A stretch of 64,000 nucleotides of DNA from Hyphomicrobiales bacterium. GTDB taxonomy: Bacteria > Pseudomonadota > Alphaproteobacteria > Rhizobiales > Rhizobiaceae. Numbering within the stretch: position 1 is the first letter of the stretch; each line of letters opens with the position of its first letter. Position numbers and translations under genes: made by a program. Under the pieces are notes generated by a model. The model did no database searches. It was not told the DNA's origin and saw only the letters and a list, made by a program, of their open reading frames with translations. The stretch spans positions 152,512 to 216,511 of the forward strand of contig UCCS01000008.1 in assembly GCA_900470965.1 (NCBI GenBank). Reading direction: 5' to 3'. Of the stretch, positions 8,894-16,715 are shown one piece after another.

Positions 8894-10093
8894 TCATCCC
8901 CCTTGCGAAACCGTCGCAGCCGGACGACTGCCTCTTCGCATTTGCGGCAAACTTCGAGTCTGGATGAGCTTTCGCGGATAAGGTTTTTCATGCCGCGAAA
9001 GCAACGCCAAGAATATCAGAGGAAATTCCAGCGGCGATGACAGAGCATTATCGGAGTTGGACAAAAACAGGAACCCTGCATACGCCAAGATGGCAACGAC
9101 ATTCGGTCGCCGGCCTCGGAAACTTGCCTTGAGCACTGCGGCAGTGAGCAGCACATAAAAGATGATCATGCCAGGAGTGCCGAGTTCGACAGACAGCCGA
9201 ATGTAATCATTATGAGCAGCGGCAGAACCAGTGAGGATCTCAACTTCGTGTGGCGTTATGAAAAACTGATGTCCGAAGCCAATGCCCGTATACGGAAATT
9301 CGGCAATGACGGTTCGCAGGTAGTCCCACATGATAAATCGACCGTTGTCGCCACTTTGGGCAAGTCGGGTCGCGAAACTCTTCCAGAAAATAGCCAATAT
9401 AGCGAGCCCGCCTACCGAGCCTAAAACGACCAATGACAATTTGGTCGTAATTGTGATTCCTCGCTGGATGAGAACTGAAGCCCCTGTCACCACGACGCAG
9501 ACAGCCAAGGTCGCTCTGCCACCAGCTGCAAGCAGAACCAGCAGATTGACGACAACCAGTATCGCGTAAGCTTTCCGGCCCCCGAGCACGAGCTGTACCG
9601 CCGCAAATACGCCGCACATACCCAACGCCGACGTGAAGGCGGCCGCAGACAAGGAGCCCAAATACCGGGAAAGACCTGTCGCGAACTCGATCGCGGTCAT
9701 CGGCTTCATGCCCGTAAAATGATAGGCAAATCCCAACACCGCGCATAAGAGAGGTAGATATGCGGTCGCCTTCCAAATCGCTTGTTGATCCCGAAATCCG
9801 GTTCTGCCTGCCAATAGCGCAAACAAAATTATAATCTGATTGAGGGAGGCAAAAAAGATCGACCAGCTGAAACCCTTATAAGGGGTCGCGGCGGCAAGAA
9901 CAAAAACAAGAAATATCTGCCCGACAAGAAGGAATAGGATGCTCTTGTCCGCCCCTTTTCGCAAAAGAATTGCCAAAGCGGCCAGCAAAAAAGCAGTCTT
10001 TTCGACCGCATTGCTGCCTGAGAAGTGCAGCGCCCCACCGATATTGAAGACCAACAATATCAACGACGCTATATAGATTGCTCTAAATGCCAT
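8894..10093 (-). CDS. Wzy-like polysaccharide polymerase / O-antigen ligase family membrane protein
   Basis: A 399-residue, very hydrophobic protein with roughly 10-12 membrane helices and the Wzy_C-type periplasmic loop. The loop motif AAHNDYIRLSVELG (about 285-300) carries the conserved His of this superfamily. An upstream GDNGRFIMW block is also typical. Such proteins polymerise lipid-linked repeat units (Wzy, ExoQ) or ligate O-antigen (WaaL). A polymerase role is favoured here because a Wzx flippase, glycosyltransferases and sugar-nucleotide genes are in the same region (inference). The ATG at 10093 is preceded by GGAAG. The gene stands alone on the minus strand. Confidence 0.85.
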   Translation of the reverse strand: MAFRAIYIASLILLVFNIGGALHFSGSNAVEKTAFLLAALAILLRKGADKSILFLLVGQIFLVFVLAAATPYKGFSWSIFFASLNQIIILFALLAGRTGFRDQQAIWKATAYLPLLCAVLGFAYHFTGMKPMTAIEFATGLSRYLGSLSAAAFTSALGMCGVFAAVQLVLGGRKAYAILVVVNLLVLLAAGGRATLAVCVVVTGASVLIQRGITITTKLSLVVLGSVGGLAILAIFWKSFATRLAQSGDNGRFIMWDYLRTVIAEFPYTGIGFGHQFFITPHEVEILTGSAAAHNDYIRLSVELGTPGMIIFYVLLTAAVLKASFRGRRPNVVAILAYAGFLFLSNSDNALSSPLEFPLIFLALLSRHEKPYPRKLIQTRSLPQMRRGSRPAATVSQGG

Positions 10094-10306
10094 TCACCGC
10101 TTCCACTTCAACCGCGAGTCTAATCTCAGCGAAAATCACGCGCACCCTTCCTATTGAACCTGAAAAATCAGTCTCAGACTTGGCATTTAACAACCCGGAT
10201 CCAGCTGCCGGAAGACCCCGTTTTCCTGTCCGCCAAATGTCGAGTGATGACGCCTTGAATTGCTGCAACAAGGTCGAAACATTTGATGGATCGTCATGCC
10301 TGACGC

Positions 10307-10408
10307 TAGAGCATTTCCGTTTTTCTCCGAGCCGCGGAAATGCTCCATCTCTTGTTTTCATGTAATTCCGGACGCACCGCTGCGCACTTTTGCTGAGGTT
10401 GCCCCAGC
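10307..10408. repeat. RIME-type rhizobial intergenic mosaic repeat
   Basis: The segment starts with an inverted pair, AGCATTTCCG and CGGAAATGCT (10310-10319 and 10335-10344), followed by CATCTCTTGTTTTCATGTAATTCCGGACG-like and CGCTGCGCACTTTTGCTG-like blocks. This order is the one I recall for the abundant intergenic repeats of Rhizobium and Sinorhizobium genomes (RIME family). Only one copy is seen in this window, so the family assignment rests on recognition of the pattern rather than on alignment. Confidence 0.65.
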
Positions 10409-10629
10409 ACCTCCCGCGATCCTCCATGGTTTGTTCCATGCCGTCAAGAGTTCGAAACAGGGCACGTCGCACCCGAACGCTGGCGCAATATCGAAGAAAT
10501 ATATGTCAGCGTGATGGCTGGAGACGCTTCGCCCGCGGCAGCTCGTGTCAGATGCACGCTGCGACACCTGCTGAGGCAATCCCGGTTCACGAAGCCACCA
10601 TAGACTGGCAACAAACATCTCATGACAAT

Positions 10630-10665
10630 AAAAAAGGGCATATCTCGAGATATGCCCTTTTTGCA
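10630..10665. terminator. Bidirectional palindromic terminator
   Basis: A perfect 22-bp palindrome centred on CTCGAG (arms GGGCATATCTC and GAGATATGCCC, 10636-10657), flanked by an A-tract on the left and a T-tract on the right. The flanks extend the pairing and supply a U-tract on either strand, so it can terminate transcription in both directions. On the minus strand it lies about 90 bp after the RTX gene that ends at 10751. Confidence 0.85.
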
Positions 10666-10750
10666 AATGCTGCTTCCAGGAAAACGTCAGACTTGAGAAA
10701 GACGTTGGAGCATAAACCATACAAACCGGCACAAGGGTGCCGATCAGTGA

Positions 10751-11605
10751 TTATGCGAACAGGAAGTCGGAGGCGTGAAGGTCCGCCATGTTAACGTTTT
10801 CGAGCGTTATCACGTGATCGGGATCAAGGGTGATGACCGTGTTTGCACCGACCTGATTCATATGATCGTGGATGAAGGCATAGTTATACTGGCTGACGCC
10901 GAAGGCGCCGAACTTCAGCTTGTCCTCACCAACGGTGAAGTCTGCGATTCGATCCGAGCCGTTTTCGAAAACGAAGGTGTCGTCGCCCGACCCGCCAACG
11001 AGATAGTTGTTACCTGCGCCGCCAAAAAGGAAGTCGTTGCCAGCGCCACCATAGACGCTGTCATCGCCATCGCCGCCGTAGACGAAATCATTGCCGTCGT
11101 CGCCAAGGACCTTATCGTTACCGACGCCGCCGTAGACATAGTCATTGCCGTCGCCGCCGTGGACGATGTCGTTGCCTTCATCGCCATAGACACGGTCGTT
11201 GCCCGCGTCTCCGTTGATGCGGTCATCGCCGATGCCGCCACGGACGATGTCATTGTCGTCGCCGCCGCTCAGATAGTCATTGCCAGCGCCGCCATAAAGC
11301 TTGTCGGCACCAGTACCGCCGAAAACGATGTCGTTACCCTCGCCGGAGACAACGACATCATTGCCATTGCCACCGTAGATAACGTCGTCGCCCTGTCCGG
11401 AATTGATAGCATCGTCGCCGGCACCACCGTAAATGTGGTCTACACCGTTGCCGCTGGTGATAGAATCGTTGCCGTCGCCTCCGAGTATCTTATCACCACC
11501 GTTGCCAGAATAGATAACGTCAGCACCGTCACGTCCACGGATCTCATCGGCTAAAGCAGAACCTTTGAGAGTGTCGTCTGAACTGGTACCCAGAACGTAT
11601 GCCAT
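10751..11605 (-). CDS. RTX calcium-binding secreted protein, repeats only
   Basis: A 284-residue acidic protein. From about residue 6 to 215 it is an uninterrupted run of glycine/aspartate nonapeptides of the GGxGxDxUx type (for example GGDGNDYVY, GGAGNDFLF), about 20 repeats that form a calcium beta-roll. It ends with a DTFVF...DRIADF block and the hydrophobic tail ASDFLFA, a type I secretion signal. There is no N-terminal signal peptide and no catalytic domain. Its likely exporter is the ABC/HlyD pair at 15411-18545. It resembles rhizobial PrsDE-exported calcium-binding matrix or adhesion proteins in design, but I cannot name an orthologue. Confidence 0.9.
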   Translation of the reverse strand: MAYVLGTSSDDTLKGSALADEIRGRDGADVIYSGNGGDKILGGDGNDSITSGNGVDHIYGGAGDDAINSGQGDDVIYGGNGNDVVVSGEGNDIVFGGTGADKLYGGAGNDYLSGGDDNDIVRGGIGDDRINGDAGNDRVYGDEGNDIVHGGDGNDYVYGGVGNDKVLGDDGNDFVYGGDGDDSVYGGAGNDFLFGGAGNNYLVGGSGDDTFVFENGSDRIADFTVGEDKLKFGAFGVSQYNYAFIHDHMNQVGANTVITLDPDHVITLENVNMADLHASDFLFA

Positions 11606-12638
11606 TTCAATTCTCCCCTTGAAACAAAATCAACACATTTATATTGAAGCGCTACTCGCTTTCGCCGACTTGAGTATTGGATATTTAATATATTGTAAAC
11701 CCTGACGGCGAGCAAAAATGCCTATTGCAAAAATATACTTAACTCACGTTCTCCCGTTAAAATTGCATGCTCAAACACTGCGTTTAGAGGCTTCAGAAGC
11801 CATGAAATACTTCCATGATAGTGTCATAGGTGCGAGGCCTTACGATTCACCTTGTATTTCCCAATGCCACCATTGAGCGGGCTCGGTTTTTAATTGAAGG
11901 AACCCCTAATATTAGACGCCCATCGACTAGCCGCGACTTAGGGAAATAGGCGCCATACCCAAGGAATTGACCGGAAACGGAGGACTCTGCCGTTGCAGTA
12001 GCAAGCGGTTGAGAAAAAACCGGGCGATAGATCTCGGGACGTTTCTGACCATAATATCAGAAGGAAGGCGTTCATTTTTCTGCGCCACAAGCCATCGGCC
12101 TATCCAGGTGGTCATCAGCCGAATCGGTTCCGATTCCCCCGATTTTTAGAGGTTTGAAATAGGCAGAAGGCTGCTTTGACGTCAGCAGCACCTACCCTGA
12201 AAGTTGAGTTCAAAACACGATTACCTATTGGGCCTTTTTTGGGTGCATCCTCCCGATGCCTGCCTCATTCGGATGTATTGCGCGTGGTTTTGTAGGCAGC
12301 CAGCCGTTCATTTGCTGCATCGCACACTTACCGTCCCGGAGAATTCGGCGCGCTCGGAACCATGCCGAATCGGCACAGTCAACGTGTAAAAATTAATTCA
12401 ACTCAACGCAAAGGCGCACATTATGTCTCTGAATATAAAGGATTTTTTGCAGATGGACTGCCTCAATCCCAGCGCTTACTTAAAAAAATCCCTTGGTGGG
12501 GTATTTCGAAAATGTCATATGCCCTATACAAACATGATCGAAATTGGTCATCGACGAAACGTTCATTTTTTTGCGGTTGCGTAATCGATGTAAATTCTCG
12601 ACTATCGCCGCAAAGTCACAAACAGCAGGAGCGTGCGA
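11606..12638. promoter_or_regulatory. 1-kb AT-rich divergent intergenic region with inverted repeats
   Basis: A gene-free stretch between the divergent RTX gene and the GDP-sugar dehydrogenase gene. It is clearly richer in A and T than its surroundings, for example around 11640-11760 and 12390-12560. It holds a perfect inverted repeat GAATCGG-TT-CCGATTC (12121-12136) and a second short palindrome TGCCGA-A-TCGGCA (12363-12375). Reading frames in it lack good start sites or recognisable products. Large AT-rich leaders of this kind in front of rhizobial exopolysaccharide genes are known targets of regulators such as MucR. That role here is inference. Confidence 0.5.
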
Positions 12639-13904
12639 ATGAAAATTGCAATCTTTGGCCTTGGCTATGTCGGCCTCACAGGTGCCGGATGCCTGCTCAA
12701 AGAAGGTCATTCAATCGTCGGCGTGGAACCTCACGAAGACAAGGTAAAACTCATTCTTTCGGGCCATTCTCCAATTTATGAGCCGGGGCTTGACGACCTG
12801 CTGGCGACGGGTCTGGCCGATAATCGCCTGACTGTTGTTTCGCAGGTGGGCAAATTGCTCTCGGAATGCGACCTAGCGATTGTTTGTGTCGGCACGCCGA
12901 GCGCAGCTGACGGCTCGCACAATATGACATTCATCGCAGAGGTCTCGCGCCAGATCGCTCTTGGCGTAGATCCCTCCCGCGAAAAGCCGCTAACGGTCGT
13001 TTTCCGCAGCACGATCCGGCCAGGATCCATTGACGGGCTGATCGCGCCAATCTTCAGGGCCCATCTCGGCAAGGACTTCGCCAGGGCGGTAGAAATTGTC
13101 TACAATCCGGAATTCCTTCGTGAATCCGTTGCGATCAAAGATTACTTCAATCCGCCGAAGATCGTTGTTGGCACCCAAAATGGCCAGCCGTCGGACCGCA
13201 TGACCGAACTCTATAAGAATATCGATGCGCCGATGTTCGTCACCGGCTATCGCGAAGCCGAATTTACCAAATTCGTCGACAACACCTGGCACGCCGTCAA
13301 GGTTGCGTTTGCAAACGAAATCGGGCGCGTTTGCGTCCAGCTCGACATCGACCCGCAGACAGTGCACAAGATATTCGTCTCGGATACCAAGCTGAACATC
13401 TCGCCTTACTACATGCGTCCTGGCGGTCCGTTTGGCGGCTCCTGCCTTCCCAAGGACGTCAGAGCCTTGGCGCATATCTCCGAGGAAGTAGGCGCCTTCA
13501 ATCACCTGGTCGACTCACTGCTGCGTTCGAACGAAGCGCATAAGCGCTTTATCTTCGATTATGTTACGCGCGATGTTGCTCCGAAGGCAAACATCCTCAT
13601 GCTTGGACTGGCCTTCAAGGCGGAAAGCGACGACCTGCGCGAAAGCCCTCAGCTTAACCTTGCGCATAAGTTGATCACAGCCGGCTACAAGCTCAGCATT
13701 TACGATCCAGCCGTCAAACCGACGCAATTGCTGGGGCAAAATATGGGCTATGCTTTCTCCCATCTTCCGTCCATCTCCGAGATCATGGTTTCGAAGGAAG
13801 ACGCAGAGAGCACCGAATACGACCTGGTGATCGATACAAACGGCAGTTTGGCAAAGATAGACGTGAAAGCCGCAAAGACGGTTGACACAAATACCTTGCA
13901 CTAG
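12639..13904 (+). CDS. GDP-mannose 6-dehydrogenase-like nucleotide-sugar dehydrogenase
   Basis: A 421-residue NAD-dependent dehydrogenase. The N-terminal Rossmann motif is IFGLGYVGLTGAGCL, and the catalytic cysteine is Cys269 in FGGSCLPKDVRA. Across the central helix and the active site (NTWHAVKVAFANEIG, YYMRPGGPFGGSC, LAFKAESDDLRESP) it reads like AlgD of alginate producers rather than like UDP-glucose dehydrogenases. The predicted product is therefore GDP-mannuronate. The ATG at 12639 lies 7 nt after AGGAG, and an in-frame GTG at 12633 is rejected. GDP-mannose would come from the genes at 2364-5259. UDP-sugar specificity cannot be excluded from sequence. Confidence 0.85.
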   Translation: MKIAIFGLGYVGLTGAGCLLKEGHSIVGVEPHEDKVKLILSGHSPIYEPGLDDLLATGLADNRLTVVSQVGKLLSECDLAIVCVGTPSAADGSHNMTFIAEVSRQIALGVDPSREKPLTVVFRSTIRPGSIDGLIAPIFRAHLGKDFARAVEIVYNPEFLRESVAIKDYFNPPKIVVGTQNGQPSDRMTELYKNIDAPMFVTGYREAEFTKFVDNTWHAVKVAFANEIGRVCVQLDIDPQTVHKIFVSDTKLNISPYYMRPGGPFGGSCLPKDVRALAHISEEVGAFNHLVDSLLRSNEAHKRFIFDYVTRDVAPKANILMLGLAFKAESDDLRESPQLNLAHKLITAGYKLSIYDPAVKPTQLLGQNMGYAFSHLPSISEIMVSKEDAESTEYDLVIDTNGSLAKIDVKAAKTVDTNTLH

Positions 13905-13924
13905 AGAAAGAACAGAAAACCTCA

Positions 13925-13944
13925 TCGGCCTCTTCGGAGGCCGA
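13925..13944 (+). other. Hairpin with UUCG tetraloop between dehydrogenase and glycosyltransferase genes
   Basis: TCGGCCTC-TTCG-GAGGCCGA is a perfect 8-bp stem closed by a UUCG tetraloop, one of the most stable RNA loops. It is followed by CTCTTTG, a weak T-tract. It sits 20 bp after the dehydrogenase stop codon and 31 bp before the glycosyltransferase start. It could be a weak terminator that lowers downstream expression or an mRNA 3'-end stabiliser. Confidence 0.6.
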
Positions 13945-13975
13945 CTCTTTGAGAAATACCAAGAGTAGGCAATCG

Positions 13976-15229
13976 ATGGCAATTCAAGAAACATTCGATA
14001 CAGCCCTTGATGACGCAGCAGACGTCAGCGCCTTGCCCCTGAAAGGCCGAAAAGTGCTGATCATCGTGGAGAACTTGCCAGTTCCCTTCGACCGTCGCGT
14101 CTGGCAGGAAGCCCGAACTTTGACGGCCGCCGGTGCACAGGTTTGCGTCATCTGCCCGACAGGAAAGGGCTTCACGGAACGCTACGAATGCATCGAAGGC
14201 ATCCACGTTTACCGGCACCCGCTTCCGCTTGATGCAAGCGGTGCGCTAGGCTACCTGCTGGAATATGGAGTTGCGCTCTTTTGGGAAACTGTCCTGGCTT
14301 GGAAGATTTTCTTCCGTCACGGCTTCGATACGGTTCACGGCTGCAATCCGCCGGATCTTATTTTCCTGGTTGCCTTGCAGTTCCGGCTTTTTGGCGTCCC
14401 CTATATCTTTGATCACCACGACATCAATCCCGAGCTCTACGAAGCCAAATACGAAAAACGTGGCTTCTTCTGGAGGCTGATGTGCTGCTTCGAATGGATC
14501 ACTTTCAAAAGCGCGCGTGTCGTCATCTCGACAAATGAGAGCTACCGGGAAATCGCCCAGGTGCGTGGCGGCAAGAAAGCCGACGATATTTACGTTGTTA
14601 GAAGTGGCCCGGACCTTTCTCGCTTCGTCGCCGTCGAACCCAATCAGTTGCTCAAGAAGGGCCGGAAATATCTCGTCGGTTACGTTGGCGTCATGGGTGC
14701 CCAGGAAGGCGTCGATATCCTTCTCGATGCCGTTGCGTACATCAAAAACCAGATGGGCCGCGATGACATTCAGTTCGTTCTGGTCGGTGGTGGCCCAAGC
14801 GCCAAGGGCCTGGCTGCCGATGCGGAAGCGATGGGTCTTTCGGAATGTGTAACCTTCACCGGACGCGTCTCCGACCACGATCTGCTCGAAGTGCTTTCAA
14901 CGGCAGATGTCTGCGTCAATCCCGATCGCGTCAACCCGATGAACGATAAGTCGACGATGAACAAGATCATCGAATATATGGCTCTTGGCAAACCGATCGT
15001 TCAGTTCGACGTTACGGAAGGCAGGCGCAGCGCCGAAGAGGCCTCGCTTTACGCAAAGGCCAACGATGCGAAGGATTTCGCTGAGAAAATAGTAGCCCTC
15101 CTCGAAAATCCGGAAGAGCGCGCGCGGATGGGCGCTATCGGCAGGGAGCGCGTGGCAAGCAGCCTCGCGTGGCCTTACCAGATTCCCAACCTGGTCGCGG
15201 CCTACAAGAAGGTAAAGCGTCAGGCCTGA
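13976..15229 (+). CDS. Glycosyltransferase family 4
   Basis: A 417-residue GT-B-fold enzyme that transfers a sugar from a nucleotide donor onto a lipid-linked intermediate at the inner membrane. The N-terminal half shows VENLPVPFDRRVWQEARTL and CNPPDLIF, common in exopolysaccharide GT4 enzymes. The C-terminal donor domain has VGYVGVMGAQEGVDILLDA and the acidic motif IIEYMALGKPIV. The ATG at 13976 follows AGTAGG. A TTG at 13949 would add nine residues. It is the second gene after the GDP-sugar dehydrogenase on the same strand, which suggests, without proving, that it uses that sugar. A terminator follows. Confidence 0.9.
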   Translation: MAIQETFDTALDDAADVSALPLKGRKVLIIVENLPVPFDRRVWQEARTLTAAGAQVCVICPTGKGFTERYECIEGIHVYRHPLPLDASGALGYLLEYGVALFWETVLAWKIFFRHGFDTVHGCNPPDLIFLVALQFRLFGVPYIFDHHDINPELYEAKYEKRGFFWRLMCCFEWITFKSARVVISTNESYREIAQVRGGKKADDIYVVRSGPDLSRFVAVEPNQLLKKGRKYLVGYVGVMGAQEGVDILLDAVAYIKNQMGRDDIQFVLVGGGPSAKGLAADAEAMGLSECVTFTGRVSDHDLLEVLSTADVCVNPDRVNPMNDKSTMNKIIEYMALGKPIVQFDVTEGRRSAEEASLYAKANDAKDFAEKIVALLENPEERARMGAIGRERVASSLAWPYQIPNLVAAYKKVKRQA

Positions 15230-15251
15230 CCGCTATCTACAAATACAAAGG

Positions 15252-15287
15252 AAAAGCTGCATGAAATGACCATCATGCGGCTTTTTC
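15252..15287 (+). terminator. Intrinsic terminator after the GT4 gene
   Basis: AAAAGCTGCATGA (15252-15264) pairs with TCATGCGGCTTTT (15273-15285) over 13 bp with a single G-U pair and an 8-nt loop, continuing into TTTTTC. It closes the dehydrogenase-GT4 transcript 23 bp after the stop codon. Confidence 0.88.
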
Positions 15288-15410
15288 GCTATTGTATTTC
15301 GGGTATGCCAAAGTAGGCGTTCAAACTTCACTTTCCCGCCTCGGCTGCCTTCGCGATCTGAAAATAATAGGCCCCTTGGTTAAAGCGATTAGGCTTCAAA
15401 CCCGTGTCGC

Positions 15411-16712
15411 CTATTCTTCACGGAACGTGTGGTTCATCTGGTCGGTCAGCGGCTTGGTCAGATAGGATATGACCGAACGGTCGGCGACCTTGATGAAGAT
15501 TTCAGCCGGCATACCGGGGTAGAGCGCCATACCCTGCAATTTCGCGAGACTTTCCGGCTCCGGTTTGATGCGCACCGGATAGTATTTCGCGCCGGTGCGC
15601 TCTTCCGTAATGACGTCGGGCGATATCGAAAGGACCTTGCCCTGAACTTCAGGCGTGGTTCGCTGATCGAAGGCGGTAAACCGAATATCGACATCCTGAT
15701 CGACATGGACCTGATCGACATTGCGCGTCGCAATCTTACCCTCGACTGTCAGCGCGCGATTATCGGGTGCCAGCAGCATGAGGGGTTCACCCGGATTGAC
15801 CACGCCGCCGACCGTATGGACGGATAGCTGATAGATCCTGCCGCTAAGTGGCGCCTTCACATCCAATCGCTGGAGTTGGTCGAGAGCTGCGATCCGCCTC
15901 TCCTCCATCTCCGCGATCTTCGCCTCGACATCAGTCAGATCCTTGGAATTGTCGGCACTTTGATCGGCATCGAGCTGCAATATCTGCAGGTTGATCTCCG
16001 CAATCTTTCCTTCGGCCTGCGCACGAGCGGCAACCCGCCCGCCTCGGTTGCCGTCAAGATCAGTCTTCTCCCGTTTCAGGCTGTTGATCTTCTGCATTGT
16101 GACGAGCTTTCTCGCATAAAGCTCTTCCGTCGCTTCAAGCTCTTCGTTAACGAGTGCTGTCGCATCGTCGATCGCCTGCAGCTGTATGGTGTCGCCTTTG
16201 ATCTCCTCGGCGAGCTGCGCCGTTTTCTCCTCGAGCTGCTTCTTGCGCCCCACCATGGAAGACTGGCGTGTCTTGAATAGCTGCATCTCACCGTCGATCA
16301 GCAGCTTGTTTGCTTCCAGATCCACGCCCTTCGCCTGCAGTTCATCCAGTGAAAAGCTGGACGCGCCGAGACGTTCTGCCTGGAGACGGCTTCTACGCAC
16401 ATAAAGCTGGGCAAGGCTGCTGTTGATGATACCGAGATTGGCCTTCACGGATGTCCCGTCGAGCCGCAACAAAACATTACCGGCTTCCACATGCTCGCCT
16501 TCGCTGACGGAGATCTCCGAAACGATACCACCGACCAGGTGTTGAATCTTCTTGACGTTGTCATCGATGATGACAGTCGCGTCACCAACGACCGCATTCG
16601 AAAGCGTCGTTGTGGCGGCCCAGCCGCCAATGCTTCCCACAAGTACGATTGCCATTGCGATGACCATCGTAGCATGGCGCCGAAGTGAGTGTTGAGATTG
16701 TGACATCACCAC
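15411..16712 (-). CDS. Type I secretion membrane-fusion protein (HlyD/PrsE family)
   Basis: A 433-residue periplasmic adaptor. It has a short cytoplasmic N-terminus, one membrane helix (about 17-35, MVIAMAIVLVGSIGGW), a lipoyl half-motif (GGIVSEISVSEGEHVEAGNVLLRLDG), a long coiled-coil hairpin (about 130-290) and a C-terminal beta-barrel (KAPLSGRIYQLSVHTVGGVV). It bridges the ABC exporter to an outer-membrane TolC-type channel, which is not encoded in the window. The GTG at 16712 lies 9 nt after GGAG. An ATG at 16706 is possible. It starts 3 bp after the ABC gene ends, so the two are one operon. Confidence 0.93.
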   Translation of the reverse strand: MVMSQSQHSLRRHATMVIAMAIVLVGSIGGWAATTTLSNAVVGDATVIIDDNVKKIQHLVGGIVSEISVSEGEHVEAGNVLLRLDGTSVKANLGIINSSLAQLYVRRSRLQAERLGASSFSLDELQAKGVDLEANKLLIDGEMQLFKTRQSSMVGRKKQLEEKTAQLAEEIKGDTIQLQAIDDATALVNEELEATEELYARKLVTMQKINSLKREKTDLDGNRGGRVAARAQAEGKIAEINLQILQLDADQSADNSKDLTDVEAKIAEMEERRIAALDQLQRLDVKAPLSGRIYQLSVHTVGGVVNPGEPLMLLAPDNRALTVEGKIATRNVDQVHVDQDVDIRFTAFDQRTTPEVQGKVLSISPDVITEERTGAKYYPVRIKPEPESLAKLQGMALYPGMPAEIFIKVADRSVISYLTKPLTDQMNHTFREE

Positions 16713-16715
16713 AGC

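Larger units (their letters stand above)
10094..10750. other. Intergenic region carrying a mosaic repeat and a terminator
   Basis: About 650 bp between two minus-strand genes. Short reading frames exist on both strands but none has a recognisable product or a good ribosome-binding site. The region holds a rhizobial intergenic repeat (10307-10408) and a palindromic terminator (10630-10665), annotated separately. Confidence 0.6.

Noticed and set aside
10775..11554. Long plus-strand reading frame opposite the RTX gene
   Set aside because: It is a Val/Ala/Asp-rich mirror of the Gly/Asp repeat codons, with no ribosome-binding site and no recognisable domain; the minus-strand RTX protein explains the region.
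12362..12781. 139-codon frame running into the GDP-sugar dehydrogenase gene
   Set aside because: Overlaps the well-supported gene in another frame and has AT-rich, random-looking composition.
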